A stretch of 64,000 nt of DNA from Rufibacter tibetensis (GCF_001310085.1 NZ_CP012643.1:3331501-3395500); one strand, 5' to 3'. Shown: positions 9,005-18,626, numbered from the stretch's first letter. Made by a program: numbers and translations. Notes: generated by a model from the sequence alone, not told the origin.

Positions 9005-9065
9005 GATCTTGTGAGCGAACTAAAAAAGCATTGAAGAAGCACCATTACCGTTCGCCCACAAAATC
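9005..9065. repeat. REP-like imperfect inverted repeat
   Basis: Arms 9005-9020 (GATCTTGTGAGCGAAC) and 9050-9065 pair in 14 of 16 positions around a 29-nt spacer. The left arm follows TGTCATCCTGAAAG. The layout resembles dispersed intergenic palindromic repeats, and it lies after the GH36 stop, behind the terminator of the SDR gene. Whether it recurs in the genome cannot be seen here. Confidence 0.5.
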
Positions 9066-9098
9066 TATCAAAATAAAAGAGTGGAGGTGGGGCCGGCG

Positions 9099-11249
9099 TT
9101 ACTGTGCGGTTATTTCATAAATATGGCTGGTGAGCGCATTGGCGTCTGGGGCAATGGGTAACCCAACTTTCATGAGGTAATCGCCGGAGAAATTTTTGCC
9201 ATTAGCTGCAAAGTTGGATTTGGTGCCCGGGAAAAGGTTGATTTCTTCTATTCTGTAGGTCTTCTTCGGATCCAGTCCTTGTAGGGTCACCGGGAACATG
9301 GTTTCATTGAAGCGGGTGTGCAGGTTGTAGGCATACAGCACCGCTTTGTCCTGTGCGGGCGCCACGTACATCACGGAGGCCCGGTTACCTTCATACGGGG
9401 AAACCAGCCGGTACAAATCGCCTTTCCAGATGACCTCGCTCACGCGTTTGTAGTTCTTGACAGCCTGTTGGCTGAAAGCAAGTTCCTCCTTGGTCCATTT
9501 GCCAATTTCTTGGTCGAAGCCCAGTTTACCCATCATAGCCACATCGGTCCGGAACTTCAGGGACTGTTTTCCCCAGGAGGTCACGTGGCTGGAAAGCGCG
9601 ATGGACGGGAAGAAATACGAATAGCCCCACTGGATGAAAATGCGTTCCACGCCGTCGGTGTTGTCGCTGGGCCAGAACGAAGTGAAGTAGGGGAGGGCAC
9701 CATAATCGGTGCGCCCGCCGCCACCGGAGCACAGCATGATGGGTAGGTGCGGGTATTTCTTGCGTACCCGGTCCAACACTTTGTACAAGCTGCGGTTATA
9801 GTCAATGTACAGGTGTGACTGGTTTTCCTTCAGGTACGGAGAGAAGGCGTTGGTCATCATCCGGTTGTTGTCCCATTTGATGTAGGCAATGTTGGGGTGC
9901 TTGGTGAGCAGGTTGTCTACAACATTGAAGACAAAATCCTGCACCTTGGGGTTGACCAAGTCCAGAATGAGCTGGTTGCGGTAGAGGTGCTCTTCGCGGT
10001 TGGGCAGTTTTAGAATCCATTCGGGGTGCTTCTCGTAGAGTTCGCTTTTGGGGTTCACCATTTCGGGCTCCAGCCAGATCCCGAACTTCATGCCTTTGCT
10101 TTCGGCGTCTTTGATCAAGTGCCCAATGCCGTTCGGCAGTTTTTCTTTGTTTTCTTGCCAATCGCCCAGCCCGGCTCCATCGCTGTTGCGTGGATATTTG
10201 TTCGCAAACCAGCCATCGTCCAGCAGAAATAAGTCTACACCTAGTTTAGCCGCATCCTCAAACAAGCCGGAAAGCTTCACTTCATTGAAATCAAAGTAGG
10301 TGGCTTCCCAGTTATTGAGGAGCGTGTACCTTGATTCGTTTCCGTCCAAGATGCCGTAGGTACGGCCCCACCGGTGGAAGTTACGGCTGGCGGTGCCTTT
10401 GCCCTGGGTGCTGTAGGTAAAGATGAAAGCAGGTGTGGTGAAGGTTTCGCCTTTCGGGAGTTTATATTCAGAGGCGTACGGGTTAATGCCGGCCACCATC
10501 CTGAGCGACTGCTTCTCGTCCATGTCAAACGCAAACCGGAAGTTTCCGGTCCAGGCCAGCGTGCCCGCCAGCACCTCACCAGTGGTTTCATCAGCGAGTT
10601 TGTTTTTGGACAGAAAGAACACCGGGGTCTGGTACATGTTGGCGCGGCTGCCCAGTTTGCTGTCTAATACTTTGGTGCCACTGGTAAGTTTGCTTTCCTC
10701 CATGCGCATCTCCTCGGCCCAATCGCCGTGGAACTGAGTGAGGTAGTACTGCGGCGCATCAAAGTGCAGCATGGCCGAAGCGTACTGCGTGAGCACCACC
10801 GGTTTCTTTTCCTGGTGCTTAATCTCGGTCCAGGTTTTAATCACGTCTTCCTGAAAATAGGCTGAAAAATGAAGCGTTACTTCCACCGGGTATTTAGGGT
10901 CTTTGAGGGTGATGTGGGTGGTGCTGATGTTGTCTTGCTTTTCAGTTCTACTGGAGGCATACCGCAGATCCAACGAGGGGTTTCCGTCGTTATGCGTGAC
11001 CCTGATAGCTGGTTCAAACAGGTTTTCGGTCCCAGCAGTAACGTAGGCTTCGTGCTCTGGCTGCAGTTTGGCGTATTCAGACACCTCGGTGAGTTTGGGG
11101 CCCAGATAACTTTGATACAGCTTCTGGTTGGCACCCACCGAAAGCACCAGATGCAAGTTTTTAGTCTCAATGACCAGCTCATTTTTAGTCTGCGCTTTCG
11201 CACCGGTCACCAAAGCAACTAGCAAGAAAGCAACTAAGCGATACAACAT
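9099..11249 (-). CDS. Secreted alpha-galactosidase, GH36 family
   Basis: A 716-residue exported enzyme that releases terminal alpha-galactose from raffinose-type oligosaccharides or galactomannan side chains. A signal peptide covers about residues 1-19 (ends TGAKAQ). The N-terminal beta-sandwich of GH36 is followed by the TIM barrel. The nucleophile is Asp460 in YIKWDNNR and the acid/base is Asp529 in WPSDNTDG, both in family position. FLLDDGWF and FGIWLEPEMV are further GH36 signatures. Length fits MelA/RafA-type enzymes. The adjacent PfkB kinase on the same strand may phosphorylate the released sugar, but an 84-bp gap and possible own promoters leave co-transcription uncertain. Confidence 0.93.
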   Translation of the reverse strand: MLYRLVAFLLVALVTGAKAQTKNELVIETKNLHLVLSVGANQKLYQSYLGPKLTEVSEYAKLQPEHEAYVTAGTENLFEPAIRVTHNDGNPSLDLRYASSRTEKQDNISTTHITLKDPKYPVEVTLHFSAYFQEDVIKTWTEIKHQEKKPVVLTQYASAMLHFDAPQYYLTQFHGDWAEEMRMEESKLTSGTKVLDSKLGSRANMYQTPVFFLSKNKLADETTGEVLAGTLAWTGNFRFAFDMDEKQSLRMVAGINPYASEYKLPKGETFTTPAFIFTYSTQGKGTASRNFHRWGRTYGILDGNESRYTLLNNWEATYFDFNEVKLSGLFEDAAKLGVDLFLLDDGWFANKYPRNSDGAGLGDWQENKEKLPNGIGHLIKDAESKGMKFGIWLEPEMVNPKSELYEKHPEWILKLPNREEHLYRNQLILDLVNPKVQDFVFNVVDNLLTKHPNIAYIKWDNNRMMTNAFSPYLKENQSHLYIDYNRSLYKVLDRVRKKYPHLPIMLCSGGGGRTDYGALPYFTSFWPSDNTDGVERIFIQWGYSYFFPSIALSSHVTSWGKQSLKFRTDVAMMGKLGFDQEIGKWTKEELAFSQQAVKNYKRVSEVIWKGDLYRLVSPYEGNRASVMYVAPAQDKAVLYAYNLHTRFNETMFPVTLQGLDPKKTYRIEEINLFPGTKSNFAANGKNFSGDYLMKVGLPIAPDANALTSHIYEITAQ

Positions 11250-11333
11250 GCGGAACAGGATTGGTTAGGGTGATGGAATGAAACAGCAATATACTTTTTG
11301 TGGCGAAATCTATGGATGGGCCATCAAGCGGAA

Positions 11334-12218
11334 TTATTCTACACCTAATGCTGCTTTGATTTCCTTTGAATAAGCTGGGATTGGGCCACGTTGAGAAGCC
11401 ACATAGCCACCCAGTTTGTTCGCCATTGTGGCTGCATGGGCAGCGGTTTCCCCGTTCAGGTACTTAAACACAAAGGCCGCACTGAAGGCATCTCCCGCGC
11501 CAATGGCGTCTGCCACAGTCACCGGCTCAGCGGGGGAGAAGGACAGTTGCCCCTGCTCATAGACGTAACAGCCTTTGGCGCCTGCCGTGATGAGGATGAC
11601 TTGGGTGCCATACTCCTCCGTGATTTTTTCGGCAAAGGCTTGGGGCTCTAGTTCCTGCCCGTACAGCATGCCCGAAAGTACCGTTACCTCTTCCTCATTC
11701 AGCTTCAGGATGGTACAAAGCGGGAGCGATGCCCTGATGATTTCCTCGGTATAGGACTCTTTGCGCAGGTTTACATCATAGAAAATGTGTTGAAATGTTT
11801 GCTGCTCCGTTAGCTGCCGCAAGGTTTCTTTGGAGGTTTCGCTGCGTTGCGCCAGGGTGCCGAAGTACAGCACGTCATAGGCGATGGCCCAAATGTCCTC
11901 GGCGTTTTCCGGAAACTGGATGAAATCATAGGCCACGTCCTGCACAATGGTGTAGTCGGGTTGCCCATTGTCTAACACTACCTGCACTGTGCCGGTTGGG
12001 TGATCTTCCTCCTGTTGAATCAAGGTGGTCTGCACGCCCAAGGCTTCTATCTTGTCCAAGGCCAGTTGGCCTAAGTCATCTTTGCCCACGGCCGAGAAAA
12101 TATAGGCCTCGGAACCGCACTGGGCCGAGTGGGCGGCAAAGTTCAGGGGAGCGCCTCCCAGGTAAGGGTCGCCCTCAATAATGTCAAACAGGATTTCGCC
12201 AAAGGATAGAATCTTCAT
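11334..12218 (-). CDS. PfkB-family carbohydrate kinase (fructokinase-like)
   Basis: A 294-residue ribokinase-fold kinase. N-terminal GEILFDI and GGAPLNFA motifs are typical of fructokinases. The PfkB signature 2 with catalytic Asp is DAIGAGDAFSAAF near residue 240. It phosphorylates a sugar using ATP in the cytoplasm; fructokinase is the most likely activity by motif. The ATG at 12218 begins MKILSFGE, the normal family N-terminus, so 35 residues of open frame upstream are rejected. It lies directly upstream of the GH36 gene on the same strand, which suggests a small oligosaccharide-use unit (sucrose and galactose moieties of raffinose family sugars); this is inference. Confidence 0.88.
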   Translation of the reverse strand: MKILSFGEILFDIIEGDPYLGGAPLNFAAHSAQCGSEAYIFSAVGKDDLGQLALDKIEALGVQTTLIQQEEDHPTGTVQVVLDNGQPDYTIVQDVAYDFIQFPENAEDIWAIAYDVLYFGTLAQRSETSKETLRQLTEQQTFQHIFYDVNLRKESYTEEIIRASLPLCTILKLNEEEVTVLSGMLYGQELEPQAFAEKITEEYGTQVILITAGAKGCYVYEQGQLSFSPAEPVTVADAIGAGDAFSAAFVFKYLNGETAAHAATMANKLGGYVASQRGPIPAYSKEIKAALGVE

Positions 12219-12405
12219 GTGCGTTAAGGTAAGTTCTACAGAGACAGCTGCCTTTCTGCTAAGGTAAGATTGTTTCAGTTGCCAAAGATGCCCTTTATGG
12301 TAGAACAACCAGAAAAGGGGCAACAGGGGCTTTGGCTTTGTAGCCTGCCCGCCTTTTGGGCCTGATTTTTAAAAAACAGGAGTAAAAATGCATCTCAGTT
12401 ATAAA

Positions 12406-12437
12406 CTTGGCAAAAGCCCGATTATGATGTAGCTTTG
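12406..12437 (+). promoter_or_regulatory. Bacteroidota-type promoter for lpdA
   Basis: CTTG (12406-12409), one mismatch from TTTG, is followed after 20 nt by TAGCTTTG (12430-12437), a full -7 match. The start codon is 26 nt downstream of the -7 box, giving a short leader of roughly 20 nt. Confidence 0.5.
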
Positions 12438-12463
12438 CCTAACATAACCTTACATCCAGACAC

Positions 12464-13858
12464 ATGGCATCAAAATATGATTTGATAGTGGTGGGTAGCG
12501 GCCCCGGTGGTTACGTAGCCGCCATCCGCGCATCACAATTGGGTATGAAAGTAGGCGTGGTGGAGAAAGCTGAGTTGGGCGGTATCTGCCTGAACTGGGG
12601 CTGTATCCCTACCAAAGCCTTGCTTAAAAGCGCACAAGTATTTGAGTACATCCAGCACGCCAAAGATTACGGCATTAACGTAGGCGAGGCTTCTGCTGAT
12701 TTTGGGGCTGTGGTAGCCCGTAGCCGGGGCGTTGCCCAAGGCATGAGCAAAGGCATCCAATTCCTGTTCCGCAAAAACAAGATTGACCATATTGCCGGTT
12801 ACGGCAAACTGAAAGGCCAAGGCCAATTAGAAGTGACCAACGCTGAAGGCGCTTCCGAAATTTACGAAGCAGCACACATCATTCTGGCTACCGGTGCCCG
12901 CTCACGCGAGCTGCCAAACCTGCCTATTGACGGCAAGAAAATCATTGGCTACCGCCAGGCCATGGTGCTGGAAAACCAGCCGAAAAGAATGGTAGTGGTA
13001 GGTTCCGGTGCCATTGGCATTGAGTTCGCCTATTTCTACAACGCCATGGGTACTGAGGTAACCGTGGTGGAGTTCCTGCCTAACATTGTTCCGGTAGAAG
13101 ACGAGGAGATCTCTAAGCAATTGGAGAAATCCTTCAAGAAATCGGGCATCAACGTGATGACCAACTCTGAAGTGCAGAGCGTAGACACCAGCGGCGAAGG
13201 CTGCGTGGTGAAAATCAAAACTGCCAAAGGCGAGGAAATTATTGAAGCCGATGTAGTTCTTTCTGCTGTGGGTATCCAAACTAACCTGGAGAACCTGGGT
13301 CTGGAAGAACTGGGCGTAGGCGTAGAGCGCGGCCGTGTTCTAACCGATGATTTCTACCGCACCAATGTACCAGGCGTATACGCCATTGGTGACATTGTGA
13401 AAGGTCCTGCTTTGGCACACGTTGCCTCTGCCGAAGGCATCATCTGCGTAGAGGCCATTGCTGGTCACAACCCAGAGCCGTTAGACTACAAAAACATCCC
13501 GGGTTGTACGTATTGCTACCCAGAAATCGCGTCTGTAGGCTACACGGAAAAAGAGTGCCGTGAACTGGGCCGCGAAATCAAAGTTGGCAAGTTCCCGTTC
13601 TCCGCTTCTGGTAAAGCCAGCGCCGGCGGAAACAAAGATGGTTTTGTGAAAGTGATTTTTGACGCTAAATACGGTGAGTTCTTAGGAGCCCACATGATTG
13701 GCGCCAACGTAACCGAGATGATCGCGGAGATTGTGGTAGCCCGTAAACTGGAAACTACTGGTCATGAGATCATCAAAGCCGTTCACCCGCACCCAACTAT
13801 GTCTGAAGCCGTGATGGAAGCTGCCGCTGCCGCATATGGTGAGGTAATTCACTTGTAG
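12464..13858 (+). CDS. lpdA: Dihydrolipoyl dehydrogenase (E3)
   Basis: Flavoprotein that reoxidises dihydrolipoamide with NAD+, the E3 subunit of pyruvate, 2-oxoglutarate and branched-chain dehydrogenase complexes and the glycine cleavage system. The 464-residue length is standard. FAD motif GSGPGGYVAAI is at 11-21, the redox disulfide in GGICLNWGCIPTK near 40-52, the NAD motif GSGAIGIEFA near 181-190, the second FAD site YAIGDI near 308, and the catalytic His/Glu in HPHPTMSEA at the C-terminus. No E1 or E2 gene lies nearby, so it probably serves several complexes. Its own promoter and terminator make it monocistronic. Confidence 0.96.
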   Translation: MASKYDLIVVGSGPGGYVAAIRASQLGMKVGVVEKAELGGICLNWGCIPTKALLKSAQVFEYIQHAKDYGINVGEASADFGAVVARSRGVAQGMSKGIQFLFRKNKIDHIAGYGKLKGQGQLEVTNAEGASEIYEAAHIILATGARSRELPNLPIDGKKIIGYRQAMVLENQPKRMVVVGSGAIGIEFAYFYNAMGTEVTVVEFLPNIVPVEDEEISKQLEKSFKKSGINVMTNSEVQSVDTSGEGCVVKIKTAKGEEIIEADVVLSAVGIQTNLENLGLEELGVGVERGRVLTDDFYRTNVPGVYAIGDIVKGPALAHVASAEGIICVEAIAGHNPEPLDYKNIPGCTYCYPEIASVGYTEKECRELGREIKVGKFPFSASGKASAGGNKDGFVKVIFDAKYGEFLGAHMIGANVTEMIAEIVVARKLETTGHEIIKAVHPHPTMSEAVMEAAAAAYGEVIHL

Positions 13859-13878
13859 TTAATCTTCATAGATAATTT

Positions 13879-13908
13879 GAAAGGCCCGGGCTTAAGTCCG
13901 GGCCTTTC
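13879..13908 (+). terminator. lpdA terminator
   Basis: GAAAGGCCCGG (13879-13889) pairs perfectly with 13898-13908 around an 8-nt loop. It sits 20 nt past the lpdA stop and is followed by CTGTTTT. Confidence 0.85.
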
Positions 13909-14102
13909 TGTTTTAGGACCCATTTAGGAAAAGGAGGCTTAAAACAGAAAGGGGTTAGGGTTGTTGTAAGAAATGAACAGTAGTGATTAAACCTTTGTGC
14001 AAAGATGGGCTCTAATAAGCTCAGGTTCCCTGACACAAATGCTGCCCGTGCCCGTTTTTAATGATACAGTTCTTTGATTAGCGACATCTTTTCTCCCCCC
14101 TC

Positions 14103-16556
14103 ATGAAACAACTTCTTCTTCTATTTTCCCTTCTCACGCTTCATTTTAGTACAGTCCTGGCGCAAGGCAAAATTACTGGTAAACTGCAGGATGCTACCAC
14201 CAAACAACCAGTGGGCTTCGCCACGGCGGCACTTCTGGCAAGCAGTGATTCTTCTATTGTCGCCAGTGCGTTGGTGGAGGGCGATGGATCTTTTGTCCTT
14301 ACTCCAGTGGCTGAAGGACGCTATCATCTCAAAATTTCGTTTGTAGGGTACTCTACCCGTGTTATGCCCAACATTCAGGTAACAGCCGCCGCACCCGCGG
14401 TTAATTTGGGAGTGATTGCCTTACGCTCTGCGAGTACGTTGCTGAAAGCGGTGGAAGTAGTAGGACAGCGTGCGCAGGTAGAGTATGGCTTAGACCGAAG
14501 AGTCTACAATGTGGGGCAGGACCTTTCCACCGTGGGCGGGACAGCAGTGGACGTGATGCAGAACGTGCCCTCGGTGACCGTGGACCAGGAAGGAACTGTG
14601 AGCATGCGCGGTACTTCCAACATCACCATTCTCATTGATGGCAAGCCCTCTGCCTTAAGCGGGATGGGACTGGACCAGATTCCGGCCAGCACCATTGAGC
14701 GGGTAGAGGTGATCACCAATCCCTCGTCTAAATATGACCCCAGCGGAACGGGTGGTGTTTTGAACATCATTTTGAAAAAAGAGAAGCAAAGGGGCTTAAA
14801 CGGAGTAGCCTCAGTGAATGCCGGGATGGGCAACCGCTATAATACTTCCTTGAACCTGAACTACCGCTTTGGAAAGCTGAACCTGTTCACCAATTATGAT
14901 TTTCGGCAGGATTACCGAAAAGGCATCGGAAGCTTGTTCAGAACCAGCTATGATAAGACAGAATCTGAACAGGATACTACTTTTTTCCTAGACCAGCAAT
15001 CTTCTAATTCTAACCAGCGGGGAAACCATAACGTGCGGTTTGGGGCCGATTACCAGCTAACGGACAAGCAAAGCTTCACGGGTTCGGTGCTGTACCGGTA
15101 CGGTTACCGCGAGGGCAACGGTACTACCTTTTACCGTTTTTTAGAAGAAAACCGGTCGCTTAACAGCACTTCTACTAGAACCACTAGGGGTGATGAAACC
15201 AGCCGCCTTTTTGAGTACACATTGGGGTACCGCATGACCTTTGACAAACCCGGCCGCGAGTTAACCGCCGATGCCGTTTTCAACCAGGAGGAAGAACGCG
15301 GGCAAGATGATTTCAGGCAGATGTTCTACAATGCGGAAGGCCGCGAAACACCAGACCGAAACGACTTGCAGAAAAACCAAGGCTTAGAGAAGGAGCGGGA
15401 ATTCTCTTTGCAGGTAGACTATGTGCATCCGTTCAGTGAGAAAGGAAAGTGGGAAGCTGGCTATCGCAGCACCTTTGAACGCAACGACGAAGATGTACAA
15501 GCCACCGAATTCAACAGAGCTTCTGGCCGCTATGAAAACAGCATTGGCCGCACCAATCATTTTGTGTACGATGAGTGGGTGCATGCCGTATACGGAAACT
15601 ACGGTGATGCCATAGGCAAATTCAGTTACCAATTGGGTTCGCGGCTGGAGCAAACCAACATTGTGACAAACCAGATAACCCAAGGCAAGCGCAATAACAT
15701 TGATTACCTGAACCTGTTTCCAAGCCTTTTCCTGACGTACGAATTTTCGCAGGAGCAGAAAGTACAGACCAGCTACAGTCGCCGCATTGATCGCCCATGG
15801 ACGGGACAGTTAAACCCTTTCCGTGATATATCTGATCCTCTAAACATCAGGGAAGGTAATCCAAACCTTCGCCCTGAGTTCATCAATTCTTACGAGGTGA
15901 ATTACTTACATTTCTGGAAGGAGACCACTGCCACCGTTGGGATTTTCTACCGCAGAATGACCGATGTGGTGCAGAGCATTCGGAACCCATTTGTAACCGA
16001 TAATGGGGAAAACGCCACGCTATCAACCTTTCAAAATATTGCTTCAGGTGAGTCTTACGGACTGGAGCTAACGGGAACCGCTAACTTGTTCAAGTGGTGG
16101 CGCCTCAACGCGAATGTGTCTGGGTTTAATTATAGGATAGATGCCACTGAGCAGGGACTGGCTTCCAACAGCCGCCTGAGCTGGACCAGTCGCCTCAATA
16201 CAAATTTCACCTTGCCTTACAAAACCGAAGTGCAGCTTTCCCTCAATTACCGTTCGCCAACGGTGACGGTACAGGGAGAACGTTCCTCTTTCTTCATGAC
16301 CAGTTTAAGTGCCCGTAAGGAAGTGTTAGGCGGAAAGGGTAATATCATTTTAAGAGTGCAGGACTTGTTCAACACCATGCGGTTCAATTCCAACACCTTC
16401 ATTGAAAACCAATTGGAAGAAACCAGCCGCTACAAGCCCCAGAGCCAATTGGTGTTTGTGGGCTTTAGCTACCGTTTTGGGAATACAGCCCAGAAAAGAG
16501 AAAGAGAAGAGGAGGATATACCTGCTGGCCCAGACCGCGAAGGGGGTGAGTACTAA
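14103..16556 (+). CDS. TonB-dependent outer-membrane receptor with carboxypeptidase-regulatory-like domain
   Basis: An 817-residue outer-membrane beta-barrel protein. A signal peptide (residues 1-20, ending VLAQG) is followed by a carboxypeptidase-regulatory-like Ig domain (about 22-110, with the ATLLAS..GSFVL..V..G.Y pattern), a TonB plug domain (about 125-225, with SMRGTSNITILIDGKPSAL and the SKYDPSGTGGVLNIILKK end) and then a barrel of the OMP_b-brl_3 type. It lacks the SusC/RagA signature and no SusD gene follows, so it belongs to the non-Sus group; ligand unknown (siderophore, peptide or glycan). The C-terminus continues past the last barrel strand (YRFGN) into a short acidic tail, an unusual but not rare feature. 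Confidence 0.88.
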   Translation: MKQLLLLFSLLTLHFSTVLAQGKITGKLQDATTKQPVGFATAALLASSDSSIVASALVEGDGSFVLTPVAEGRYHLKISFVGYSTRVMPNIQVTAAAPAVNLGVIALRSASTLLKAVEVVGQRAQVEYGLDRRVYNVGQDLSTVGGTAVDVMQNVPSVTVDQEGTVSMRGTSNITILIDGKPSALSGMGLDQIPASTIERVEVITNPSSKYDPSGTGGVLNIILKKEKQRGLNGVASVNAGMGNRYNTSLNLNYRFGKLNLFTNYDFRQDYRKGIGSLFRTSYDKTESEQDTTFFLDQQSSNSNQRGNHNVRFGADYQLTDKQSFTGSVLYRYGYREGNGTTFYRFLEENRSLNSTSTRTTRGDETSRLFEYTLGYRMTFDKPGRELTADAVFNQEEERGQDDFRQMFYNAEGRETPDRNDLQKNQGLEKEREFSLQVDYVHPFSEKGKWEAGYRSTFERNDEDVQATEFNRASGRYENSIGRTNHFVYDEWVHAVYGNYGDAIGKFSYQLGSRLEQTNIVTNQITQGKRNNIDYLNLFPSLFLTYEFSQEQKVQTSYSRRIDRPWTGQLNPFRDISDPLNIREGNPNLRPEFINSYEVNYLHFWKETTATVGIFYRRMTDVVQSIRNPFVTDNGENATLSTFQNIASGESYGLELTGTANLFKWWRLNANVSGFNYRIDATEQGLASNSRLSWTSRLNTNFTLPYKTEVQLSLNYRSPTVTVQGERSSFFMTSLSARKEVLGGKGNIILRVQDLFNTMRFNSNTFIENQLEETSRYKPQSQLVFVGFSYRFGNTAQKREREEEDIPAGPDREGGEY

Positions 16557-16625
16557 TAAGGTTTAGGTTTAATTGGCCTTTCCTTCTTTAAATAGACCTA
16601 GGAGGCAGGTATAATTTACAGCATA

Positions 16626-16664
16626 AAAAAGGCGGCTTCCCTATAAGGGAAAAGCCGCCTTTTT
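16626..16664. terminator. Bidirectional terminator between receptor and glycine-zipper gene
   Basis: Arms 16626-16638 and 16652-16664 form a perfect 13-bp stem with A- and T-tracts at either end, extended inward by a CCCT/AGGG pairing. It separates convergent genes. Confidence 0.85.
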
Positions 16665-16685
16665 GACTTAAAAAATTAAAGGGAA

Positions 16686-16988
16686 TTAGTCGTTATTCTT
16701 TTTAGCGTACTGATCGTAGCGCTTAGAATCTTTTTTTCTGTCTTTCTTTCTACCAATGGCACCACCCGCTACTGTACCAGCAGCGGCACCAATCACGGCA
16801 CCTTTAGTACCACCTATGATAGCTCCGGTAGCTGCCCCACCGGCACCGCCAATGACAGCACCTTTGGCTTTCTTACTCCAGCCTTTTCTTTCTTTTTTTA
16901 CTTCCTGTGCCTGAGCTTCATGAGTTACGCTTCCGCCTAAAACAAATACTGAGCACAGCATGACCAAAGATATTTTCAGATTTTTCAT
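16686..16988 (-). CDS. Small exported glycine-zipper protein
   Basis: A 100-residue protein with a signal peptide (about 1-28, ending AQAQ) and a central glycine-zipper helix pair rich in GxxxG spacing (KGAVIGGAGGAATGAIIGG). The C-terminal tail is strongly basic and then charged (RKKDRKKDSK). Glycine-zipper proteins of the YMGG/OsmB-like group insert in or associate with the envelope membrane. The same WSKKAKGAVIG core recurs in the 174-residue protein at 23969, so the two are paralogs. Function unknown. Confidence 0.78.
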   Translation of the reverse strand: MKNLKISLVMLCSVFVLGGSVTHEAQAQEVKKERKGWSKKAKGAVIGGAGGAATGAIIGGTKGAVIGAAAGTVAGGAIGRKKDRKKDSKRYDQYAKKNND

Positions 16989-17200
16989 AATCTACATTTG
17001 GTTGATGTGTTGTATTTAACGGTGTGTAATATTAAGTGTTATGTGTATAAATAGGAATGTGATAGGATTTAAGACAGGTGCAGTGCAGTTTTGGTCTTGT
17101 GTAAAAGAATAAAAGTTGTTCTGGGACTACTGTTTTAAATTCAGGTAAAAGCATTGAAACAGGAACAACTTTAGATTGCCTATTGCAGAGTTCTCAAATG

Positions 17201-17247
17201 AAAACGAGCTAGAAACAACTTATGAAAAGCTGTTTCTAGCTCGTTTT
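17201..17247. terminator. Terminator downstream of amtB
   Basis: Arms 17201-17217 and 17231-17247 pair perfectly over 17 bp around a 13-nt loop, with AAAA and TTTT ends. It lies 24 nt past the amtB stop on the minus strand; no opposing gene is close, so it serves amtB. Confidence 0.85.
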
Positions 17248-17270
17248 TGATAAAACGATATGAAATGGAT

Positions 17271-18626
17271 CTATATTCTCTCGTCGTGCTGAGAAAGGTC
17301 AAGGCCTAGTTGTTCCTCTTCCATAGACACCCGCAAAGGAGAAATCAGGTTAGTCACTTTCAACAGAGCCCAGGAACCCGCAAAGGCGAAGATGGAAACA
17401 CCAATCAAGGCACCAGATTGAGCCAGAAACAACTTGGTTTCTCCAAACAGCAGTCCTTGGTCCGCAATGGCCGGATTCACGCCTTTGCTGGCAAATACTC
17501 CTGTCAGGAGCATGCCTACCATACCACCTACGCCGTGGCAAGGAAACACATCTAAGGTATCATCAATGCTGGTACGTGTACGGAGGTCCACTAATAAATT
17601 GCTTACAACGGCTGAGATTACGCCAATGGCAATAGAGTGGGGCAAGGTCACAAAGCCGGCGGCAGGAGTGATGGCCACCAGCCCAACCACAGCGCCAATG
17701 CAGGTACCCATGGCAGATGGTTTGCGTCCTTTCACGCCATCAAAGAAAATCCAGGCCAGGGCGGCGGCGGCAGAAGCGGTCATGGTAGTAGCCATTGCAG
17801 TTGCGGCAAGGCTGTTGGCCCCCATGGCAGAACCTGCGTTAAACCCAAACCAGCCAAACCACAGCAAACCGGTACCCAGCAGCACAAACGTAATCATAGC
17901 CGGGGAGTGCGTGGGCTCGTTTCTTCTCTTCAGGAACAGGGCTGAGGCCAAAGCCGCCCAGCCTGCGGACATGTGCACCACGGTTCCGCCCGCGAAATCC
18001 AAAACGCCCAGCTTGAACAGAAGACCTTCGGGGTGCCAGGTAGCGTGCGCCAGCGGAGCATAAATAAAACAGAAGAAAAACAGAATAAAGATGGTGTAAG
18101 AGGTAAACCGTATGCGTTCGGCGAACGCTCCTGTGATCAATGCCGGGGTGATGATCGCGAACTTAAGCTGGAACATGGCAAACAAAGCCAATGGGATAGT
18201 AGGAGCAAGGGACCAGGGAGTACCATCCAGCACGTTCTGCATCATGAAGAACGTAGTTGGGTCCCCGATGATACCACCGATAGAGTCTCCAAAGGCCAAG
18301 CTGAAGCCAAAGACAATCCAGATCACCGTAAGCATGGCCATGCAGATAAAGCTTTGCAGCATGGTAGAAATCACGTTCTTCCGGTTCACCATGCCCCCAT
18401 AAAAGAAAGCAAGTCCCGGGGTCATGAGCAACACAAACGCCGTAGCGGTCAGCATCCAGGCCACGTCGGCCTGATTCAACTCCGCAGGAGTAACCACTTT
18501 AGGAACAGAAGGGAAAACGAAGGTCAACCCTACCACAATCACCAACAGAATGAAGGGAATCTTGGAGAGCTTAGTGACCGCCTGGGCCTTGGCAGGCTTT
18601 GTAGCCGTAGCAGTAGAAGTGATCAT
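17271..18626 (-). CDS. amtB: Ammonium transporter AmtB
   Basis: A 451-residue inner-membrane ammonium channel of the Amt/MEP/Rh family. After a Thr/Ala/Lys-rich start and an extra hydrophobic segment (residues 20-40), the canonical core begins with NQADVAWMLTATAFVLLMTP and AFFYGGMV. The pore-lining twin histidines are in VVHMSAGW and FPCHGVGGMVGM, and GAFAERIRF is present. The trimeric channel imports NH4+ when nitrogen is scarce. The gene usually sits beside a PII gene (glnK); none is seen on either side here. The large divergent region upstream probably holds nitrogen-responsive control, but I see no clear box. Confidence 0.93.
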   Translation of the reverse strand: MITSTATATKPAKAQAVTKLSKIPFILLVIVVGLTFVFPSVPKVVTPAELNQADVAWMLTATAFVLLMTPGLAFFYGGMVNRKNVISTMLQSFICMAMLTVIWIVFGFSLAFGDSIGGIIGDPTTFFMMQNVLDGTPWSLAPTIPLALFAMFQLKFAIITPALITGAFAERIRFTSYTIFILFFFCFIYAPLAHATWHPEGLLFKLGVLDFAGGTVVHMSAGWAALASALFLKRRNEPTHSPAMITFVLLGTGLLWFGWFGFNAGSAMGANSLAATAMATTMTASAAAALAWIFFDGVKGRKPSAMGTCIGAVVGLVAITPAAGFVTLPHSIAIGVISAVVSNLLVDLRTRTSIDDTLDVFPCHGVGGMVGMLLTGVFASKGVNPAIADQGLLFGETKLFLAQSGALIGVSIFAFAGSWALLKVTNLISPLRVSMEEEQLGLDLSQHDERI

